Below, piece by piece: positions 1-8,682 of a stretch of 64,000 nt of DNA. A program made the translations under genes and the position numbers. The notes under the pieces are model-generated. The model saw only the letters and a program-made list of their open reading frames with translations, did no database searches and was not told the DNA's origin. How positions within the stretch are numbered: position 1 is the first letter of the stretch; each line of letters begins with the position of its first letter. The stretch is from Roseibium alexandrii DFL-11 (GTDB lineage Bacteria; Pseudomonadota; Alphaproteobacteria; Rhizobiales; Stappiaceae), in contig NZ_CM011002.1 in the NCBI RefSeq assembly GCF_000158095.2, positions 3,381,203 to 3,445,202 of the forward strand, read 5' to 3'.

Positions 1-591
1 TGCATCTTCGTCGTTGCCCGCATGCAGCGGCTTCTGGTTCAAGAAGGTGTCGAGGATAATTGCGGTCTTACCGGTTTGACGGTCACCAATGACGAGCTCG
101 CGCTGACCACGGCCAACCGGGATCAGGGCGTCAATGGCTTTCAGGCCCGTGGACATCGGCTCGTGCACGGACTTACGCGGCAGAATGCCTGGCGCTTTAA
201 CGTCCACACGGCGCTTCTCAGTGGCTTCGATCGGGCCTTTACCATCGATCGGATTGCCGAGCGCATCGACAACGCGGCCAAGAAGACCTTTACCGACCGG
301 AACTTCCACGATGGCGCCGGTCCGTTTAACGGTGTCGCCTTCTTTAATGTCGCGGTCAGAACCGAAGATAACGACACCGACGTTGTCGGATTCCAGGTTC
401 AGGGCCATGCCCTTGATCCCACCCGGGAATTCGACCATCTCACCAGCCTGGACTTTGTCCAGACCATAAACACGGGCGATACCGTCACCGACGGAGAGCA
501 CCTGACCAACTTCAGAAACTTCGGCTTCTTGGCCAAAGCTCTTGATCTGGTCCTTGAGGATTGCGGAGATTTCCGCGGCCCGAATATCCAT
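1..591 (-). CDS. atpA: ATP synthase F1 subunit alpha, N-terminal part (cut by window edge)
   Basis: This is the first 197 codons of the nucleotide-binding alpha subunit of the F1 sector of ATP synthase. The N-terminal beta-barrel region is present, and the reading frame reaches the P-loop region ([10 protein letters not shown]) before the window ends. The ATG overlaps the atpH stop by one base (TGATG), indicating translational coupling within an atpHA... operon transcribed toward lower coordinates. The family is about 509 residues, so some 310 residues lie outside. Identity is secure; no internal defect is seen in the visible part. Confidence 0.96.
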   Translation of the reverse strand, partial: MDIRAAEISAILKDQIKSFGQEAEVSEVGQVLSVGDGIARVYGLDKVQAGEMVEFPGGIKGMALNLESDNVGVVIFGSDRDIKEGDTVKRTGAIVEVPVGKGLLGRVVDALGNPIDGKGPIEATEKRRVDVKAPGILPRKSVHEPMSTGLKAIDALIPVGRGQRELVIGDRQTGKTAIILDTFLNQKPLHAGNDEDA

Positions 592-1151
592 CAGCCGACC
601 TCTTTCATCGCGAACTTGAGTGAATTGAGCTTGGTACGCAGCGACGTATCGATCATGCGGGACCCGACTTTGACCACGAGGCCGCCGATCAGGGCAGGAT
701 CAACCTTAGCTGCGATGTTTACGGATTTGCCCGTGGAAGCAGAGAGAGCTTCTTTCAGGGCAGCGACATGTTCGTCGGACAGAGCAGCGGCAGAAACCAC
801 TTCAGCTGTTTCCTCGCCGCGCTTTTCTGCAAGCAGGGCGCGGAAAGACTTGATCATGTCGGGAAGGACGAAGAGGCGCCGGTTACGGGCTGCCAGCTTC
901 ACGAAATTTGCGGCCAGGCCTTTGATGCCAGCCTTGTCGAGAAGTGCTGCGAGCGCTGCAAGCTGCTCTTCAGCACTGAATGCCGGGCTTTTCACAAGAC
1001 GGACGAGATCTTCGCTTTCGGAAAGCATGCCTTCAAAAGCAGTCAGATCCCGTTCCACGTCAGCCGTTACGCCGTCGCCTTCAGCTAGGTCGAGAAGGGC
1101 GGACGCATAACGCTGTGCCACGCCGGATACGAGAGATACGTTGTCAGTCAC
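591..1151 (-). CDS. atpH: ATP synthase F1 subunit delta
   Basis: The 186-residue protein is the delta (OSCP-like) stalk subunit that joins F1 to the b subunits. An N-terminal helical domain begins after a short Ser/Val leader ([14 protein letters not shown]) and the C-terminal end carries the family hallmark ([16 protein letters not shown]). The start codon is GTG. It is the first gene of the visible atp operon and overlaps atpA by one base. In many alphaproteobacteria the F1 genes form a separate atpHAGDC operon next to priA, exactly as seen here with priA a short distance upstream. Confidence 0.95.
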   Translation of the reverse strand: MTDNVSLVSGVAQRYASALLDLAEGDGVTADVERDLTAFEGMLSESEDLVRLVKSPAFSAEEQLAALAALLDKAGIKGLAANFVKLAARNRRLFVLPDMIKSFRALLAEKRGEETAEVVSAAALSDEHVAALKEALSASTGKSVNIAAKVDPALIGGLVVKVGSRMIDTSLRTKLNSLKFAMKEVG

Positions 1152-1486
1152 CAGGTCCGTGCTCTCTGACGTTTTTCATGTCCGCAAAACGGCTAGCGTC
1201 CGCAAGACATTGAAAAAATGAATGATTTCAAGGTCAGAAGGTATGACGGTTAAACCGTTCCCCCAAAGCCGCGCCTCAATTAGCACAGGGTTTCCCAGTG
1301 TGCAACGCCGCGCGGAGCCTGTTCTTGCCGATTCAATGGTGTTTTTTACCCATCCGCGGCAAAAAGCCTTGCAGATCAATGTGTCACCGGCCGTATAAAC
1401 CTTTAGACGGTGGCCATTTTTGAGACCGTGTTTGCGGCTCTTCGCATTGCGGGTCTACCACGAAAGATCAACACGCCCTACGATGG
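1152..1486. other. intergenic region upstream of the atp operon
   Basis: About 335 bases separate atpH from the convergently placed end of the DUF1428 gene. The region must hold the promoter for atpHA on the minus strand, but I cannot single out a convincing -35/-10 pair. No conserved ORF, RNA gene or clear terminator was recognised. Confidence 0.4.
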
Positions 1487-1837
1487 CTAAGTCTCCAGCA
1501 GGGGTTCAAAACCGCCGAAGATCATCCGCTTCAGACTAAACACCTCATCCGCATTGGGCATGATTTCGCCCCATCTCGGATCTTCTTCCATCTTTCCCAT
1601 CGCAGCATCGGCAGTCGTTTTGTCGGGCCAAATGATCCACGAGAAGACAACAGTTTCATCCGGCGCTTTTTTTACAGCCATCGGAAAGGACGTCACTTCA
1701 CCATCCGGCACGTCGGTTCCCCAAGCTTCACACGAACTCACTGCGCCATATTCCTTGAACAGCGCCCACGACTTTTCTGCGATCACAGCGTAGTCGGCTT
1801 TTTTGGTGGTTTTTACGGGTGCGAGAAACCGTTGCAC
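1487..1837 (-). CDS. DUF1428 family protein (YbaA-like) with doubtful start codon
   Basis: The product matches the DUF1428 family, small alpha/beta-barrel-like proteins of unknown biochemical role. Hallmarks visible are SCEAWGTDVPDGEVTSFP and the motif VVFSWIIWPDK, followed by a C-terminal region (KRMIFGGFEPLLE). The annotated start is a GTG, but the family normally begins M-S/T-Y-V before the first conserved stretch. Reading upstream in frame gives K-S-Y-V, with AAG where the Met codon is expected. A strong GGAGG ribosome site lies seven bases before that AAG. The gene may therefore carry a start-codon mutation, or use the GTG with poor spacing (16 bases). It stands alone between the atp operon and priA. 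Confidence 0.8.
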   Translation of the reverse strand: MQRFLAPVKTTKKADYAVIAEKSWALFKEYGAVSSCEAWGTDVPDGEVTSFPMAVKKAPDETVVFSWIIWPDKTTADAAMGKMEEDPRWGEIMPNADEVFSLKRMIFGGFEPLLET

Positions 1838-1932
1838 ATATGACTTGAGGAAACCTCCCTTGTTAGAATCGGAAGTCTCTCATGATGAGACGAGAAAACA
1901 AGCAGACCTTACAAAAGGCGGCGGTACACCCG

Positions 1933-4128
1933 TTATAAAAAATGCTGCGGGTCAATATCGATCTGAACGCGAAGGCCTTTCGTCGGCTTCGGGCCGCTTG
2001 AAAGCCAGCCCCTTATATAGGACTGCAAGTCATATTGCTTCGGCGCCATCGCCAAAAGGCGGAACCGGTAGCGTCCTCGAACCATGGCCAAAGCGGCTTC
2101 TGCAGGTCCAAGCAGCGTGACGGCCTGGTCCGGCGGCGCCACCCGTGCCAGCTGTCGGGCAAAACCTTCCGCAAAATTCCTGTCAGGCCCTGAGATCACA
2201 ACAGCTGCCAACCGGCCAAAAGGCGGCAGCCCGGCGGCCCGCCGCGCTTCGATCTCCGCCTGGTAAAACGCGTGTTTATCGTTGGAGAGCAGCGCCTTGA
2301 TGACGGGATGATCCGCACTGTACGTCTGCAGAAAACCTTTGCCGCCACCGGCGACGCGGCCCGCACGGCCCGTGACCTGGGCAAGCAGTTGGAAGGTCTT
2401 TTCGGCGGCACGCGGATCGCCATGTGCCAGGCCGAGATCCGCATCAACCACGCCGACCAGTTTCAGTTTCGGGAAATTGTGGCCCTTGGCGACCAACTGC
2501 GTTCCGATGATAATATCTGCACCGCCCTCTTCAACGACCTTCATTTCTCGCTTCAAACGTTCAGGCCCACCGGGCAGGTCGGATGAAAGAACCAACGTTC
2601 GCGCTTGCGGGAAGAGATCGCTCACTTCTTCTGCAATCCTTTCAACACCGGGGCCACAGGCAACCAGCGTATTGGTGCTTTGGCACGACGGGCAGCTTTC
2701 TGGCACACGTTCATTATGCCCGCAGTGGTGACACACCAGTTTCTTTTGAAACCTGTGCTCAACCAGCCAGGTGCTGCAATGCGGGCATTGGAACCTATGA
2801 CCGCAGGTGCGGCATAATGTCAGTGGCGCATATCCACGCCGGTTCAGAAACAACAGTGCCTGATCCCCGTTGGCGTAAGTTTCCTTGATTGCGCCCACCA
2901 GGCCCGGCGCGAGCCATCGGCCCTGTTCCGGTCCGTCCAGACGCATATCAATGGCCGAGAGGTCTGGGAGTGCGGCGCCGGACGCCCGGTCAGGCAATTC
3001 AACCAGACCATACCGGCCCTGCTCAGCATTTACCCGGCTTTCAATCGACGGTGTCGCCGAGGCCAGGACAACCGGGAACCGGGAGATATGCCCGCGCACG
3101 ACCGCCATGTCCCGTGCGCTATAGGGCACACGGTCATCCTGCTTGAAAGCCGCGTCATGCTCTTCGTCGACGATTATGAGCCCGAGTTCCTTGAATGGCA
3201 GAAAGAGAGAGGAGCGCGCGCCGATCACGACACGGACATCGCCAGATGCCACACCGCGCCAAACCCTCGCCCGGTTCTTCGGCGTAATTTCAGAGTGCCA
3301 CTCGGCCGGGTAAACGCCGAACCGTTGTTCAAAACGCCGCAGAAACTGTTCGGTCAGCGCAATTTCCGGCAGAAGCACCAGAGCCTGCTTGTCCCGCCGC
3401 AAGGTTTCCGCGATTGCTTCGAAGTAGACCTCGGTCTTGCCCGACCCGGTCACACCGTCAATCAAGGTCACTGCAGCGCCCTTGTCGAAACTCTCTGATA
3501 GCTTCTCCGCAGCTGCTTGCTGGGCCGGTGTCAAATCCTTTTGTGCATAGTCGATTTGAGGACGCGGCGGCGGGGGTGCCGCCGGCATGGAGACGATCTC
3601 CAGCACCTCTTGTTGCACCAGTCCGTCAATGACGGATGCGCTGACACCAGCTGCGTGTGCAAGACCGCTCTTTGTCCAGGCAAATCCATCTTCCATGGTT
3701 TCAAGGACACGGCGGCGGGCAGGTGTCATCCGCTCAGGCTCAACACCTTCAATCCGCCGGACACCTGGAACCGGGGCTTCCGGTTCGAGTGCCTCTTCAG
3801 AACGCAGCACCATGCGCACGACCATGCCCGGCGCGCCAAGCGTCCAGCCGGCCACCCAGTCCACAAACCGGCGGAGATCCTTATCAAGCGGCGGCGTGGT
3901 ACCGTAAACGTGGGAAATCGATTTGAGTTTGTTGGGATCGATCGCCGCATCAGGCTCACCGTCCCAAACCGCACCAATGACCTCTCGCGTTCCCAAAGGC
4001 ACCCGGACGATCGTGCCAGGCACGACCGACTGCCCAGCCGGGACCTTATAGGTGTAGGCAACCGGCACGGCGACGGGCACCAGCACACTGGCAATCGTGT
4101 CTTTCGGCTTCAAATCGTCAAACAGCAC
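1933..4128 (-). CDS. priA: primosomal protein N' (replication restart helicase PriA)
   Basis: PriA is the superfamily 2 3'-5' DNA helicase that reloads the replisome at stalled forks. The 731-residue protein has the N-terminal 3'-binding domain, a Walker A P-loop near residue 228 (TGSGKTEVY), a DEEH box near 321, and the paired Cys clusters of the zinc-binding insert around 435-480 (CRTCGHRFQC, CHHCGHNE). These are followed by helicase motifs V and VI (TGRAGR). The start is a GTG; the next in-frame upstream codons run into a stop after two sense codons, so no longer start exists. No good ribosome site precedes it. It is divergent from fsa. Confidence 0.95.
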   Translation of the reverse strand: MLFDDLKPKDTIASVLVPVAVPVAYTYKVPAGQSVVPGTIVRVPLGTREVIGAVWDGEPDAAIDPNKLKSISHVYGTTPPLDKDLRRFVDWVAGWTLGAPGMVVRMVLRSEEALEPEAPVPGVRRIEGVEPERMTPARRRVLETMEDGFAWTKSGLAHAAGVSASVIDGLVQQEVLEIVSMPAAPPPPRPQIDYAQKDLTPAQQAAAEKLSESFDKGAAVTLIDGVTGSGKTEVYFEAIAETLRRDKQALVLLPEIALTEQFLRRFEQRFGVYPAEWHSEITPKNRARVWRGVASGDVRVVIGARSSLFLPFKELGLIIVDEEHDAAFKQDDRVPYSARDMAVVRGHISRFPVVLASATPSIESRVNAEQGRYGLVELPDRASGAALPDLSAIDMRLDGPEQGRWLAPGLVGAIKETYANGDQALLFLNRRGYAPLTLCRTCGHRFQCPHCSTWLVEHRFQKKLVCHHCGHNERVPESCPSCQSTNTLVACGPGVERIAEEVSDLFPQARTLVLSSDLPGGPERLKREMKVVEEGGADIIIGTQLVAKGHNFPKLKLVGVVDADLGLAHGDPRAAEKTFQLLAQVTGRAGRVAGGGKGFLQTYSADHPVIKALLSNDKHAFYQAEIEARRAAGLPPFGRLAAVVISGPDRNFAEGFARQLARVAPPDQAVTLLGPAEAALAMVRGRYRFRLLAMAPKQYDLQSYIRGWLSSGPKPTKGLRVQIDIDPQHFL

Positions 4129-4399
4129 GGCAGATCACACGTTTTGGCTTTGCATTTTGTTGTCCGGACACCAAAACAGGCTCTGGACTCTGTTAGCGGG
4201 GATCGCCCGGATCCCAATTTCATTCAAGCGGAATAATTTCTGAGGTACGTACCGCAAAAAGGCTTTCACCAGAGAATCAGGGCTTCAGTTAGACAGCATC
4301 CTAGGCTAAAGAGAGCGCAGCTGACCATTCATTCGTTCGCTTGCCGACGGAGGCAGGCTGCAAAGGCGTACACACAAGCGCCATTGGGAGAAATCATCC

Positions 4400-5053
4400 A
4401 TGAAGTTTTTCGTCGACACCGCGGATACCGCGGAGATCCAGGAACTGGAAGCCACTGGCCTCTTGGACGGCGTCACCACAAACCCGTCCCTGATCGCCAA
4501 ATCCGGCAAGAATTTCAAAGACGTGATTGCCGAGATCTGCAAGATCACAAACGGTGACGTTTCAGCGGAAGTCGCAGCAACCGACTTCGACACCATGATC
4601 AAGGAAGCCCATGTCCTGCGTGCGATCGCAGACAACGTGGTCATCAAACTGCCGCTTACATTTGACGGTCTGAAAGCCTGTAAGCAGCTGACGAGCGAAG
4701 GCACGAAGACAAACGTAACCCTGTGTTTCTCGGCCAATCAGGCCCTGCTCGCAGCAAAGGCTGGCGCGACCTACATTTCGCCGTTCATTGGCCGCCTCGA
4801 CGACATCAATCTCGATGGTATGGAACTGATCCGCGAAATCCGCGTCATCTATGACAACTATGGCTTTGACACCGAGATCCTGGCCGCGTCCATCCGCACA
4901 CCCAATCACGTCAAGGATTCTGCGATCATTGGCGCTGACGTGGTCACCGTTCCGCCGGCAACACTGAAGTCCCTTATCAAGCATCCGCTGACCGATAAGG
5001 GCCTTGATGCGTTCTTGAGCGACTGGGCGAAGACCGGACAGAGCATTCTGTAA
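4400..5053 (+). CDS. fsa: transaldolase / fructose-6-phosphate aldolase family protein
   Basis: The 217-residue protein belongs to the short transaldolase (TalC/Fsa) group. These class I aldolases exchange dihydroxyacetone units among sugar phosphates (pentose phosphate pathway) or cleave fructose-6-phosphate. Family marks are [13 protein letters not shown] at the N terminus, [14 protein letters not shown], the Schiff-base lysine at residue 83 in NVVIKLPLT, and the FIGRLDD and [10 protein letters not shown] motifs. Length is typical of the decameric short type. In rhizobial genomes this gene commonly adjoins priA. Whether the main activity is transaldolase or aldolase cannot be read from sequence. 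Confidence 0.92.
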   Translation: MKFFVDTADTAEIQELEATGLLDGVTTNPSLIAKSGKNFKDVIAEICKITNGDVSAEVAATDFDTMIKEAHVLRAIADNVVIKLPLTFDGLKACKQLTSEGTKTNVTLCFSANQALLAAKAGATYISPFIGRLDDINLDGMELIREIRVIYDNYGFDTEILAASIRTPNHVKDSAIIGADVVTVPPATLKSLIKHPLTDKGLDAFLSDWAKTGQSIL

Positions 5054-5367
5054 AGTCATTCGACTTGGGTGCCGCACGCGCTGTATTGCGACGGGCTTAA
5101 GCCGCGCGCTCTAAAGGCTCCGGTCCATCCGGGGCCTTACTTTATTTCGCTAAGCTGGCGATCAAAAAGCGGTGGCACTCGGCTCTTCATTTTTCTATTT
5201 TGAGCCGCGGTTCCGGTATCTGACTGCCGGACAGCCCAGCCATTCAGGCAAATCCCGATCCCAAGCGGGCCGACACCGGTGACAGACGGAAGCGCGCAGG
5301 GTATTCGTGGATTTGAAAACAGACAGCAAGAGCGCGGGTTAAAGCGCTGAAGGATAGGAAACACACA
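5054..5367. other. intergenic region between fsa and the dehydratase gene
   Basis: This 314-base gap holds the fsa terminator near its left end and the leader of the dehydratase gene at its right end, where an AGGA-type ribosome site precedes the ATG. I see no further ORF or RNA gene in it. Confidence 0.4.
5116..5147 (+). terminator. rho-independent terminator of fsa
   Basis: An eight-base GC-rich stem (GGCTCCGG paired with CCGGGGCC, one wobble) with a five-base loop is followed by a T-rich stretch (TTACTTTATTT). It lies about 60 bases after the fsa stop. Confidence 0.65.
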
Positions 5368-7221
5368 ATGACGGGTTCGAGAATCGTCTTGATTGACCGC
5401 CACCCCGGCCGGTCCGCGCAAACCATTGGCGTGGCGCGGGAATTGGGCACCGACCCCGATCTCATCCATGAACCGTCTGTCGGCGTGGTTGGCACAAAAG
5501 GCGACAGTCAGTGTTATCTGGGCGTGGCGCGCAAGGTCGATGCCATTCATGAGCACCTGAAATCGCGCATCGGCAGCGGTGAGGGCCAGCTAAAATACCG
5601 GCTGGTTCAGCCGGAATACACGATTGCAACGTCTGACGGCATCCGCAACGGCACACGCGAAATGCGCTATTCGCTCATCGGCCGCGAAGTTACCAACGAC
5701 GGTTTGTGCGAGCACCTGGAAGCATCCGGTCTGGCCGGCACCATTGCGGTGGTCGCCTGTGACAAGCCACCGGTCGGCACCATGGCTGCAGTCCTTGAGC
5801 GGAATGAACCGGCAATCATCATGTCCGATGGCACGATCCGCCCAGGCAAGGATCCGGAAACCGGTGAGATGCTGGACATCGTGAGCGCCTACCAAGTAGC
5901 CGGACACCCGGACAAGGCTGTGCGGGACCGCATCGCATGTAATGCGTGTCCAGGCATTGGCAGCTGCGGCGGCATGTTCACCTACAACACCATGCAGACC
6001 TTCATCGGCGTTGTCGGCCTGCAGCCGCTTCATATGGTGGCTCCACCATCCGACGATCCGCGCCGCTTAGAGGAATTCCCGCAGCAGCTCGTTTCCTATC
6101 TCGCCGACATGATGGAAAAGGGCCTGAAGCCACGCGACATCGTCAAGCGCGATTCGCTGCGGAATGCGATCATCGTCGCCATGGCCATCGGCGGCTCCAC
6201 CAACGTTGTTCTGCACGTTCCAGAAATCGCCCGCGCAGCCGGTTATGAACACTTCTGGCGCGATGTGATGACACCGGAAGAGTTCAACCACCTCTCCCAG
6301 CATGTGGTCCCGGTTCTGACCAACGCACGGCCGTACGGCAAATACTCCATGCTCGACATCGACCGCGTTGGCGGCGTTCAGGTGATCGTCAAGGAACTGC
6401 TTGATGCCGGTCTTTTGAACGGCGACATGATGACCTGCACCGGGCGCACTTTGGCCGAACAGGTCGCGGACCTCAACGCAGCCGCACCCGACGGTGACGT
6501 CATTCATTCAGTTGCCGAGCCTTTCAAGCCAACGGGTGGTCTACGCATGCTCGGCGGCAACCTGTCGCCGGACTTCTCGGCCATCCTGAAACTTGCCGGT
6601 GTCGAGGGCGGTCTGGAAGACAATCTCTTCAAGGGCCGTGCGCGTGTGTTCGAACGCGAAGCCGGTCTGATCCAGGCTCTCGATGAAGCGCCCGACAGCT
6701 TCCAGGACCATGACATGGTTATCGTCCGCTATGACGGTCCGAGCGGCGGTCCGGGCATGCCGGAGATGCTCGATCCGACGTCCCGCATCACGACGCTGTG
6801 CCGGGAGCGCGGCATCGTGATCGCCCTTATGACAGATGCGCGCTTTTCCGGCGGCTCGGTCGGTCTGGTGATTGGTCACGTTGGTCCGGAAGCCGCCCTT
6901 GGCGGGCCAATTGCCTTTGTCGAGGACGGCGACGAGATCATCGTAGACCTCAATAAAAACACCTTGGATTGCCCGGCGCTGGACGATGCGGCCACGCTCG
7001 CAACCCGCAAGGCCGTCTGGGACAAGGCTGTTGCAGACAACGGCGGTATTCACCCGAATTGCGGCATTGCGGACACCCGGCTTTTGCACCGTGCACGTCA
7101 TACTGCTGTTCCGGCCCTTCGCGGCGGCGGCCTGCACCCGAACCGGGAAGTCTGGGTGCGCGATCAGCGACTGGCCGAAAAATCGGGTTTTGAACCGCGC
7201 AACCGCCACCGGAGCGCATAG
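5368..7221 (+). CDS. IlvD/Edd family dehydratase, substrate not assigned
   Basis: The 617-residue product is an Fe-S dehydratase of the IlvD/Edd superfamily, which removes water from dihydroxy-acids or sugar acids. Three cluster-ligand cysteines are in the expected places: Cys49 (DSQCYLG), Cys131 (ACDKPP) and Cys200 (GIGSCGGMFTYNTM). The catalytic-serine region (TDARFSGGSVGLVIGHV) and the RYDGPSGGPGMPEM stretch are present. The signatures differ from typical biosynthetic IlvD (for instance ACDKPPVGTM instead of CDKTTPGQ-like sequence), and the first 40 residues are unusual. Sugar-acid, gluconate or branched-chain precursor dehydration are all possible. It is monocistronic, ending in a strong terminator. 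Confidence 0.85.
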   Translation: MTGSRIVLIDRHPGRSAQTIGVARELGTDPDLIHEPSVGVVGTKGDSQCYLGVARKVDAIHEHLKSRIGSGEGQLKYRLVQPEYTIATSDGIRNGTREMRYSLIGREVTNDGLCEHLEASGLAGTIAVVACDKPPVGTMAAVLERNEPAIIMSDGTIRPGKDPETGEMLDIVSAYQVAGHPDKAVRDRIACNACPGIGSCGGMFTYNTMQTFIGVVGLQPLHMVAPPSDDPRRLEEFPQQLVSYLADMMEKGLKPRDIVKRDSLRNAIIVAMAIGGSTNVVLHVPEIARAAGYEHFWRDVMTPEEFNHLSQHVVPVLTNARPYGKYSMLDIDRVGGVQVIVKELLDAGLLNGDMMTCTGRTLAEQVADLNAAAPDGDVIHSVAEPFKPTGGLRMLGGNLSPDFSAILKLAGVEGGLEDNLFKGRARVFEREAGLIQALDEAPDSFQDHDMVIVRYDGPSGGPGMPEMLDPTSRITTLCRERGIVIALMTDARFSGGSVGLVIGHVGPEAALGGPIAFVEDGDEIIVDLNKNTLDCPALDDAATLATRKAVWDKAVADNGGIHPNCGIADTRLLHRARHTAVPALRGGGLHPNREVWVRDQRLAEKSGFEPRNRHRSA

Positions 7222-7252
7222 ACGCTCCGACATTGGTATCGAGAAGATTAGA

Positions 7253-7287
7253 ACGCCCCGGTCAGATCAGGCCGGGGCGTTTTTTTG
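7253..7287 (+). terminator. rho-independent terminator of the dehydratase gene
   Basis: A nine-base perfect stem (ACGCCCCGG / CCGGGGCGT) is followed directly by eight T residues. It lies about 30 bases after the dehydratase stop and before the 3' end of the opposing decarboxylase gene. Confidence 0.93.
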
Positions 7288-7297
7288 GGTCCACGCT

Positions 7298-8446
7298 TCA
7301 ATCCGGCGGCCCGAGAACTCTGGAGATCCGTGCCCAAACAGCATCAATATCTGCATGCATGTTGGCTGCGACTTGCCGGACCCAAGGTTCGCCCTCTATG
7401 GCGGTGCGTGACGCAACCGGACCAAGTTCGGAAATCACCGTCTCAGTGTCGCGCAGCAGCGACCGCCAATTCACTACTCCGGTTTCAGGGAATTGCTTCA
7501 ATTCCGTGCGGCGATCCTCCTGCAGCCGTCTGGCCAGATCTTCGGACTGCGCCATGCCGGTCTCTATCCGCTTTGCCAACCCCTCCTGCCCCCAGGCAAG
7601 CAGCGTTCCAAGAAGCGCGATACCGGCAGCGCTCCGGGAGCCCTGAACACCGATATTCGGAGTTGCCAAATAAGAACTGCCGAAAGCGATTGCCTCCTGG
7701 GCGGTCGGGTCAGCAAAAAACACAAGCGCTGAGTCCTTTGGTTGAAACAGCCACTTGTGCGCTGAAACGGCAATACTGTCAGCACGTTCAATGCCAGACA
7801 ATCGATCCTCATATTTGGTCAAACGCAGCGGGCCGCCCCAAGCCGCATCCACATGGACCCACATTGGGCCAGCACAAGTGCCGCCTTTGAGGCTGGCAAT
7901 TTTCAACTCGTCTATCACGCCGCGACCGGTGGTTCCGGCGGTCAGTACTAGAACTGCCCTGGAAAGCTCTGGCAGCGCGTCGATTGTCATCCGGCCATTT
8001 TCGGCGACGGTTACCGGTTCGAACGGAAGCCCCAATATCTGCGCACATTTTGGCACGGATACATGGGCATCGGCAGAAGCAATTACTCGTGTTGCTCCAT
8101 GCTCCCGCGCGCACCAGAGTGCAGCCAGGTTGGCAAGGGTCGAACCACCACACATGTGGCCTGCGGTCATGCCGAAATAAGGTGCAAGCCAGACAATGAC
8201 CCGAGCCTCGGCTTCCGTTGCGAACGGGCTGAGATCTTGATGGAGAAGGTTTTGATTGTATTCCGCGTTCAAACCAACAAGACGTGCAGCGATTCCCGCC
8301 GGGGCTGGATCCATATGGGCAAAGGCGTCCGGTGCACCAAGGTGTGCGGACCGCGTTCGCACTTGCTCGGACAGCACTGAAAACGCTTCGTCATCGCCTA
8401 GTCCTTTGGCCGGCAATTGATCGGTCAATTCGGACAAGTCAGCCAT
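7298..8446 (-). CDS. PLP-dependent group II decarboxylase-like protein
   Basis: This 382-residue protein has the fold type I PLP-enzyme pattern of the aromatic/glutamate decarboxylase family. The cofactor-binding Asp is at residue 200 (HVDAAWGG) and the Schiff-base lysine at 231 within SAHKWLFQPK. An AGTTGRGVIDEL stretch matches the phosphate-binding region. The protein is shorter than typical aromatic L-amino-acid decarboxylases (about 480), so the N-terminal swapping segment is reduced. Substrate is unknown; tyrosine/tryptophan, diaminobutyrate or cysteine-sulfinate type activity are possible. It is divergent from the nitronate monooxygenase operon across a 200-base gap. Confidence 0.85.
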   Translation of the reverse strand: MADLSELTDQLPAKGLGDDEAFSVLSEQVRTRSAHLGAPDAFAHMDPAPAGIAARLVGLNAEYNQNLLHQDLSPFATEAEARVIVWLAPYFGMTAGHMCGGSTLANLAALWCAREHGATRVIASADAHVSVPKCAQILGLPFEPVTVAENGRMTIDALPELSRAVLVLTAGTTGRGVIDELKIASLKGGTCAGPMWVHVDAAWGGPLRLTKYEDRLSGIERADSIAVSAHKWLFQPKDSALVFFADPTAQEAIAFGSSYLATPNIGVQGSRSAAGIALLGTLLAWGQEGLAKRIETGMAQSEDLARRLQEDRRTELKQFPETGVVNWRSLLRDTETVISELGPVASRTAIEGEPWVRQVAANMHADIDAVWARISRVLGPPD

Positions 8447-8594
8447 TTCTCAATCGCACTCCCAGGCCTGTTTCTGAACGGCAGACTGCCCAACATCGAA
8501 ACTGTCTTTTTTGGAGTATGGCACATCACCAGACTGATGGCAGGTTCGTCGCTTCTCGTCCGGAATGACTAATTGCACCCTAGCGAAAAGACAG

Positions 8595-8617
8595 ATAGCT
8601 TCGATTATGAAAGCTAT
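8595..8617. promoter_or_regulatory. inverted repeat, candidate operator for the redox operon
   Basis: The arms ATAGCTT and AAGCTAT are perfect seven-base complements separated by nine bases. The repeat lies in the divergent region about 65 bases before the nitronate monooxygenase start. The operon encodes its own HxlR-family regulator, which is a natural candidate to bind here. This is inference from position and symmetry only. Confidence 0.4.
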
Positions 8618-8682
8618 TTTCAGTACACCGGGGGGAGCCGGTCGCCTACGGAAAAATGGCCCAGACAACGGAGGACCTTCAA

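Noticed and set aside
22..1110. 362-codon plus-strand ORF across atpA and atpH
   Set aside because: It is antisense to two secure ATP synthase genes and low-complexity in its second half.
4239..4248. palindrome GGTACGTACC in the priA-fsa gap
   Set aside because: Ten bases is too short to be meaningful alone, and no second copy or regulator suggests a role.
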